A DNA stretch of 20,674 nucleotides, from contig JACQXT010000155.1 of assembly GCA_016208665.1 (NCBI GenBank), positions 1-20,674 of the forward strand, read 5' to 3'. The notes under the pieces were generated by a model. That model saw only the letters and a list, made by a program, of their open reading frames with translations. It made no database searches and was not told the DNA's origin. The position numbers and the translations under genes are program-made. This document shows positions 14,837 through 20,674 of this stretch, one piece after another. Source of the stretch: Chitinivibrionia bacterium. Its GTDB lineage: Bacteria > Krumholzibacteriota > Krumholzibacteriia > WVZY01. Position 1 is the first letter of the stretch; each line of letters begins with the position of its first letter.

Positions 14837-15994
14837 ATGCGGGACGTTGCAGTCATAGGGGTCGGCATTCAAACGTGGGGAGAGCTCTGGGAGAAATCGC
14901 TCCGCGACCTCTTCGTGGAAAGCGCGCTCAACGCGATGAAGGACGCCGGCGTCGATCGTATCGACTCGATGTACGTGGGGTGCATGAGCAGCGGGCTCTT
15001 CACCGGGCAGGAGCATCTGGCGTCGCTCCTCGCCGATTATCTGGGCGTGAATCCGGCGCCCGCGGCGCGCGTCGAGAGCGCCTGTTGCTCGGGAGGGCTT
15101 GCATTCAGAATGGGGTTCATGGACGTGGCGTCGGGAATGAGCGACATCGTGCTCGTGGGCGGCGTCGAAAAGATGACGGACGTGGACGGCGCGGCGGCGA
15201 CGTATGCGCTGGCGACGGCGTCCGACCAGGAGTACGAGGCGTATAACGGCATCACGTTTCCGGGGTTGTACGCGCTCATCGCCCGGGCGCACATGCAGAA
15301 ATACGGAACGACGCGCGAGCAGATGGCGCAGGTCGCTGTCAAGAATCACGAGAACGGCTCAACCAACCCGCACGCGCAGTACCCGTTCAAGGTGACGCTC
15401 GAGCAGGTGCTCAACGCCACGATGGTGGCGGACCCGATCAGGCTGCTCGACTGCTCTCCCATCACGGACGGCGCCGCCGCGGCGGTGCTCGTTCCCCTCG
15501 AGATGGCGAAGAAAATGAGCAAAGGTCCGGTCATCAAGGTTGCCGGTTCGGGGCACGCGACCGACACGATTGCGCTCCATTCGAGAAAAGACATCACGTT
15601 CATCAACTCCACCGCCGTCGCCGCCGAGAAGGCGTACAAGATGGCCGGCGTGGGGCCCAAGGACATCGATTTCGCCGAGGTTCACGATTGCTTCACGATC
15701 GCAGAGATCTGCGTCACCGAAGCGCTCGGATTCTTCGAGAAGGGCCGGGGCGGAAAGGCCGTCGAGGCGGGGAAAACCGCCATCGGCGGGGAGATCCCGG
15801 TGAATCCCAGCGGCGGGCTCAAGGCCAAAGGGCATCCGGTCGGAGCGACGGGCGTCGCACAGATCCACGAAGTAGTGAATCAGCTTCGCGGCGCGTGCGG
15901 CAAGCGGCAGATCAAGAATGCAAAGCGCGGGCTCGCGCAGAACATGGGCGGCACGGGAGGCTCGTCGCTCGTACATATTCTGGAGGTGGTATAA
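14837..15994 (+). CDS. SCP-x/archaeal-type acetoacetyl-CoA thiolase
   Basis: A 385-residue thiolase. The nucleophilic Cys lies in VESACCSGG (Cys83), the first catalytic His in [10 protein letters not shown] and the second in [13 protein letters not shown]. The C-terminal CxG motif of classical thiolases is replaced by NMGGTGGSS, as in SCP-x and archaeal acetoacetyl-CoA thiolases. It would join two acetyl-CoA to acetoacetyl-CoA, or cleave acetoacetyl-CoA, in a complex with its neighbours. AGGAGG lies six to seven bases before the ATG. The same frame is open far upstream into the synthase gene, but only from [10 protein letters not shown] does it read as thiolase. The gap of 86 bases from the synthase holds only the ribosome site. 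Its stop TAA is followed at once by the ATG of the DUF35 gene. Confidence 0.9.
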   Translation: MRDVAVIGVGIQTWGELWEKSLRDLFVESALNAMKDAGVDRIDSMYVGCMSSGLFTGQEHLASLLADYLGVNPAPAARVESACCSGGLAFRMGFMDVASGMSDIVLVGGVEKMTDVDGAAATYALATASDQEYEAYNGITFPGLYALIARAHMQKYGTTREQMAQVAVKNHENGSTNPHAQYPFKVTLEQVLNATMVADPIRLLDCSPITDGAAAAVLVPLEMAKKMSKGPVIKVAGSGHATDTIALHSRKDITFINSTAVAAEKAYKMAGVGPKDIDFAEVHDCFTIAEICVTEALGFFEKGRGGKAVEAGKTAIGGEIPVNPSGGLKAKGHPVGATGVAQIHEVVNQLRGACGKRQIKNAKRGLAQNMGGTGGSSLVHILEVV

Positions 15995-16390
15995 ATGCTG
16001 ACCCCGCCGAAATACTGGAGAGAGATTCCGCAGCGCTACCGGCTGGAAGCCGCGAAGTGCGCACAGTGCGGGAAGGTATTTTTCCCGCCTCGGCTCATAT
16101 GCGACGCGTGCAAGGGCGAGGAGTTCGAGACCGTCGTCCTCCCGCGCGAGGGGAAAATCGTTTCTTTCACGGAAGTGCACACGCCGGCGAGCAACTTCTC
16201 CGACGAGGCGCCGTTCGCCGTCGGCATCATCGATCTGGGCAACGAGCTCACGATCCTGGCGCAGATCGTCGACTGCGATCCCGGGGAAGTGAAGATCGGC
16301 GCTCCGATGCGGCTCGAATTCCGGAAGCTCCAGAAGGACGGAGAGTCGGGCGTGCTGTGCTACGGATACAAGGCTGTCCCCGCACGATAG
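15995..16390 (+). CDS. DUF35 Zn-ribbon/OB-fold protein (thiolase partner)
   Basis: A 131-residue protein of the DUF35 family. A rubredoxin-like zinc ribbon is formed by CAQC and CDAC (about residues 22-39, with FFPPRLIC between). An OB-fold follows, including IVSFTEVHTPASNF, then PFAVGIIDL and GAPMRLEF. These proteins have no enzymatic activity of their own; in the archaeal synthase-thiolase complex the family member bridges the two enzymes and shapes a shared CoA-binding site, and in anaerobic toluene degradation BbsA partners the thiolase BbsB. The ATG abuts the thiolase stop codon, and GGAGG nine bases ahead lies inside the thiolase gene, so the two are translationally linked. Confidence 0.9.
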   Translation: MLTPPKYWREIPQRYRLEAAKCAQCGKVFFPPRLICDACKGEEFETVVLPREGKIVSFTEVHTPASNFSDEAPFAVGIIDLGNELTILAQIVDCDPGEVKIGAPMRLEFRKLQKDGESGVLCYGYKAVPAR

Positions 16391-16395
16391 CGGGT

Positions 16396-16461
16396 GTGCG
16401 CGCCGGTTCGCGGCATTCGGATCGGCGCGGCGAGCGGTTCCTGTTCGGGCGCCGCGCGCAC
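16396..16461 (+). repeat. long-range inverted repeat in the DUF35-carboxyltransferase gap
   Basis: GTGCGCGC (16396-16403) and GCGCGCAC (16454-16461) are perfect complements 50 bases apart and fill most of the 106-base gap. In mRNA they could form a stem separating the synthase-thiolase-DUF35 part of the transcript from the carboxylase part. GC-rich sequence makes chance pairing possible. Confidence 0.25.
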
Positions 16462-16496
16462 GAGAGCAATTCATGGCCGTCAACCCATCGTAACCT

Positions 16497-18104
<1,608 letters not shown>

Positions 18105-18233
18105 GAATCGGGCGGATTTTTATATGCATTGCCGATCACGGCGGAGACCGGGGCGTTACACCGCTCGGCGGCCGGGCCGGTTCATACGATGCGGCGCACT
18201 ATTCGAATCACGAGGCAAACCGGACGCACGCAC

Positions 18234-19034
18234 ATGAAACACGAATCATATCGCACCATTACGATCGAACAATCGGGCTCCGCGGCCCGGGTGACGCTTT
18301 CGCGGCCGGACGTGAAGAACGCATTCAACGACGAGGTGATTGCGGAACTGACCCGCGCGCTTTCGTCGCTCGGCGGGCGCGATGACGTCAGAGTGGTCGT
18401 CATCACGGGAGAAGGCAGCGCCTTCTCCGCCGGCGCCGATCTCAACTGGATGAAGAAAATGGCCGCGTACGGCTACGAGCAGAACCTCGACGATGCGCGC
18501 GCGCTGGCCGACATGTTCGAAACGCTCTACACGTTGCCGAAGCCCACGATCGCGCGCGTCAACGGACCGGCGATCGGCGGAGGCGTCGGCCTCGTGGCGG
18601 CGTGCGATATCGCCGTCGCATCGCGGGAGGCGTTTTTCTCCCTGTGCGAGGTGCGCCTCGGCCTCGTGCCGGCGTGCATCGCTCCCTATGTCACTCGACG
18701 CGTGGGCGGGAAAAACGCCCGCGAGTACTTCCTCACCGGCACGCGCTTCGATGCCGAGCATGCCCTGCAGATCGGGCTGGTCAACCGCGTCGCGGACGGC
18801 TCGTTGCTCGACGAAGAGGTGCGGCGGTGGGAGGAGAACTTTATTCGCTCCGGCCCGCGGGCGATCGAATCGTGCAAACGGCTCATCGCGCGGTGCTCCA
18901 CCGGCGAAATCGAGGAACTCAAGGAATTCACCGCGCGGATGATCGCCGATCTGCGGATATCCGACGAGGGCCAGGAAGGGATGGCGGCGTTTTTCGAGAA
19001 ACGCAAGCCCTCCTGGACGAAGGATGCGGGATGA
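18234..19034 (+). CDS. liuC: enoyl-CoA hydratase family, methylglutaconyl-CoA hydratase-like
   Basis: A 266-residue crotonase-fold protein. The oxyanion-hole segments are FSAGADLNWMKKMAAYG (residues 64-80) and NGPAIGGGVGLVAACDIAVA (110-129). The catalytic Glu is in LCEVRLGLVPA (Glu139). The GADLNWM and GGGVGL forms, and the segment LPKPTIARV before them, match LiuC-type 3-methylglutaconyl-CoA hydratases. These interconvert 3-methylglutaconyl-CoA and HMG-CoA, exactly the step between the carboxylase and the synthase encoded nearby. The frame opens at 18129, but the sequence before MKHESYRTI is not family-like, so ATG 18234 is used although no good ribosome site is visible. The 129-base gap before it shows no clear signal. 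The stop is three bases before the biotin carboxylase start. Confidence 0.82.
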   Translation: MKHESYRTITIEQSGSAARVTLSRPDVKNAFNDEVIAELTRALSSLGGRDDVRVVVITGEGSAFSAGADLNWMKKMAAYGYEQNLDDARALADMFETLYTLPKPTIARVNGPAIGGGVGLVAACDIAVASREAFFSLCEVRLGLVPACIAPYVTRRVGGKNAREYFLTGTRFDAEHALQIGLVNRVADGSLLDEEVRRWEENFIRSGPRAIESCKRLIARCSTGEIEELKEFTARMIADLRISDEGQEGMAAFFEKRKPSWTKDAG

Positions 19035-19037
19035 GGC

Positions 19038-19529
19038 GTGCATAAAATACTGATCGCGAATAGAGGCGAAATCGCCGTGCGGGTGATTCGGGCGTGCAAG
19101 GAGCTCGAGGTCCCGGTAGTTGCGGTTTATTCGGAGGCCGACCGGAAGAGCCTGCACGTTCAACTCGCCGACGAGGCGGTGTGCATCGGCCCTCCGCCGC
19201 CCCTCGAAAGCTACCTCAACATGAACGCGCTTCTGGAAGCGGCGCGCGCAACCGGCTGCGATGCCGTGCATCCCGGATACGGTTTCCTCGCCGAGAACGA
19301 GCGTTTTGCCGGGCTTCTCGAGAAGAACAATATCACTTTCATCGGCCCGCGGTCTTCGGTGATCCGCTCCATGGGCAGCAAGCAGGCGGCGAAGCGCATG
19401 GTGGCGCAGGCCGGCGTGCCCGTGGTGCCGGGCTACCACGGCGACGACCAGGGCACCGCGGCGCTCGTGGGGCACGCGCGCGAGGTGGGCCTGCCCGTGC
19501 TCGTCAAGGCTGCGTCTCGTACTGGATAG
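19038..19529 (+). CDS. biotin carboxylase subunit, N-terminal part (frame broken)
   Basis: The first 163 residues of a biotin carboxylase, from GTG 19038: MHKILIANRGEIAVRVIRAC, then VAVYSEADR, AVHPGYGFLAEN and FIGPRSSVIRSMGSKQAAKR. This is the N-domain and the start of the ATP-grasp B-domain. After VGLPVLVKAA the expected glycine-rich loop (GGGGKGM in relatives) is absent. The frame then reads SRTG and stops, while the homologous sequence continues at once in another frame (see 19549-20517). An intact gene would run 19038-20517 and encode about 500 residues if 23 bases were restored, which fits the family. As written, neither half could carboxylate biotin. Either the organism lost this copy or the sequence is wrong at this GC-rich point. 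Confidence 0.85.
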   Translation: MHKILIANRGEIAVRVIRACKELEVPVVAVYSEADRKSLHVQLADEAVCIGPPPPLESYLNMNALLEAARATGCDAVHPGYGFLAENERFAGLLEKNNITFIGPRSSVIRSMGSKQAAKRMVAQAGVPVVPGYHGDDQGTAALVGHAREVGLPVLVKAASRTG

Positions 19530-19548
19530 AAAGAGTCTCCCCGCCCAG

Positions 19549-20517
19549 GTGCGAGAGGCGATCGGCGAGGCGAAGTCGGCGTTCGGAGACGGCACCGTGT
19601 ATATCGAAAAGGCCGTCCAGCAGCCCCGGCACATCGAGTTCCAGGTTCTCGCCGACCACCACGGCAACGTTGTTCATTTGTATGAGCGCGAGTGCTCCAT
19701 CCAACGGCGCCACCAGAAGGTCCTCGAGGAAACTCCTTCGATGGCGCTCGACGATTCCCTCCGCGCGAAGATGGGCGAGGCCGCCGTCAAGGCCGCTCAG
19801 GCCGCCGGATACACGAACGCGGGCACCATCGAGTTCATGTTGGGAGGCGACCGGAACTTCTATTTTCTCGAAATGAACACGCGAATTCAGGTCGAGCATC
19901 CGATCACCGAAATGACGACGGGCATCGATCTCGTGCGCTGGCAGATCAAGATCGCGCGCGGCGAGAAACTCTCCTTCGGCCAGAAGGACATCGTCAAGCG
20001 CGGCCATGCGATCGAGTGCCGCATTTATGCCGAGGATTCACACAACAACTTCATGCCGTCGTGCGGCGTGATCAAGCGTTTGCACGAACCCTGGGGCCCC
20101 GGCATCAGGAACGACAGCGGCATCTATGAAGGATGGGAGGTAAGCCCCTATTACGATCCCATCCTCTCCAAGCTCGTCGTGTGGGGCGAAGACCGGGAAG
20201 CCGCGCGCCGCAAGATGATGCTCGCGCTCGATTCGTATGGTATTCACGGCATCAAGACCTCGGTCGACATTCACAAGCGCATTCTCCGGCACGAGGCGTT
20301 CATACGGGGCGATTACTGCACCGATTTTTTCGAGAAACACAAGGACGAGTTTTTTGGCGCGGCGGGGGCGGATGTGCCCGATGAAGCATTTATCGCCGCG
20401 GCGCTGCATGAGCTGCTGGGTTCTGCCGGCAGTCCGAAGCTCCCGGGCATTGCCGCGCAGTCTTCTCCGTGGGGCGAACTCGGGAAATGGGAAATCGGCG
20501 GCGGGAGCGGATCGTAA
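19549..20517 (+). CDS. biotin carboxylase subunit, ATP-grasp and C-terminal part (frame broken)
   Basis: The rest of the biotin carboxylase, 322 residues if begun at GTG 19549. Family-like sequence starts slightly earlier in the same frame, LVLDRKSLPAQ at about 19516-19548. Seen are AFGDGTVYIEKAVQQPRHIE, CSIQRRHQKVLEETP, the metal/ATP residues in FYFLEMNTRIQVEHPITEMT, and the carboxylase C-domain with RGHAIECRIYAED and PYYDPILSKLVVWGEDRE. It would carboxylate the biotin on the carrier encoded next. No ribosome site precedes 19549, so independent translation is doubtful. The C-terminus carries no carrier domain; the carrier is a separate gene whose ATG overlaps this stop by one base (TAATG). 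Confidence 0.85.
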   Translation: MREAIGEAKSAFGDGTVYIEKAVQQPRHIEFQVLADHHGNVVHLYERECSIQRRHQKVLEETPSMALDDSLRAKMGEAAVKAAQAAGYTNAGTIEFMLGGDRNFYFLEMNTRIQVEHPITEMTTGIDLVRWQIKIARGEKLSFGQKDIVKRGHAIECRIYAEDSHNNFMPSCGVIKRLHEPWGPGIRNDSGIYEGWEVSPYYDPILSKLVVWGEDREAARRKMMLALDSYGIHGIKTSVDIHKRILRHEAFIRGDYCTDFFEKHKDEFFGAAGADVPDEAFIAAALHELLGSAGSPKLPGIAAQSSPWGELGKWEIGGGSGS

Positions 20518-20674
20518 TGGAATTCCTGTTTGTTATAGATGACGTTGAGAAACGACTGACGGTCGAGAAGAAGGGCGACAGGTACGCCTGCTCTATCGGC
20601 GACAGAACCTATACGGTCAGCGCATCTCCGCTTTCCAACGGCACTATCGCATTCTTCGTCGGAAACCGCTCCTG
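20517..20674 (+). CDS. probable biotin carboxyl carrier protein, N-terminal part (cut by window edge)
   Basis: The frame is open from ATG 20517 to the window end, 52 codons, with a one-base overlap (TAATG) with the biotin carboxylase stop. Visible residues include MEFLFVIDDVEKRLTVEKKG, then a Cys-Ser-Ile-Gly-Asp-Arg-Thr-Tyr-Thr-Val run. Short beta strands of the type 'x-x-x-I-G-D-R-T-Y-T-V' open the carrier subunits encoded after acyl-CoA carboxylase genes. The biotinylation motif (AMKM-like) would lie beyond the window, so the call rests mainly on position and on this N-terminal strand pattern. Confidence 0.6.
   Translation, partial: MEFLFVIDDVEKRLTVEKKGDRYACSIGDRTYTVSASPLSNGTIAFFVGNRS

Noticed and set aside
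13701..16390. Reading the synthase-thiolase-DUF35 trio simply as an isoprenoid mevalonate operon
   Set aside because: No HMG-CoA reductase, kinase or decarboxylase is in the window, and the following genes belong to branched-chain acyl-CoA metabolism. It is kept only as an alternative if those genes exist elsewhere.

Overview
The window is GC-rich, densely coded DNA from a diderm (Gram-negative) bacterium. The diderm inference rests on an outer-membrane beta-barrel gene between two multiheme c-type cytochrome genes. Gene content fits an anaerobe or facultative anaerobe able to move electrons across its outer membrane, perhaps Desulfobacterota or a related lineage; I cannot fix the taxon from sequence alone. 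No tRNA, rRNA, insertion sequence or CRISPR array was seen.

Layout. (1) 1-7104, surface polysaccharide genes. A glycosyltransferase (cut by the left edge) and a Wzx-like flippase run on +. Converging on them from - is a probable operon of a membrane-anchored rhodanese, a MauE/DoxX-type protein, a large polytopic GT-C-like protein and a SAM methyltransferase, led by a good sigma70-type promoter at 7159-7187. (2) 7349-8924 (+), a SerB-like HAD phosphatase and a LOG-family nucleotide-binding protein. The LOG reading frame is broken: its C-terminus lies in another frame after an apparent internal deletion. (3) 8955-9503 (-), an unrecognised protein with two excisionase-like DNA-binding segments and a C-terminal coiled coil; a 19-bp palindrome lies upstream. 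(4) 9615-9646, a strong bidirectional terminator. (5) 9681-13402 (-), a three-gene porin-cytochrome operon: MtrA/DmsE-like decaheme cytochrome, MtrB/PioB-like barrel, octaheme lipoprotein. (6) 13403-13700, an AT-rich divergent control region. (7) 13701-20674 (+), an acyl-CoA operon: archaeal-type HMG-CoA synthase, SCP-x-type thiolase, DUF35 Zn-ribbon/OB protein, methylcrotonyl-CoA-carboxylase-type carboxyltransferase, methylglutaconyl-CoA-hydratase-like protein, biotin carboxylase (frame broken at its glycine-rich loop) and the start of a biotin carrier protein.

How it may work together (inference). The + operon can link 3-methylcrotonyl-CoA, 3-methylglutaconyl-CoA, HMG-CoA, acetoacetyl-CoA and acetyl-CoA, the lower half of leucine/isovalerate metabolism. 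A synthase-thiolase-DUF35 module sits where an HMG-CoA lyase would be expected. The divergent porin-cytochrome operon could dispose of electrons from such oxidation at the cell surface. Two reading frames, LOG and biotin carboxylase, are broken by deletions at conserved positions, so either assembly error or real decay must be considered.
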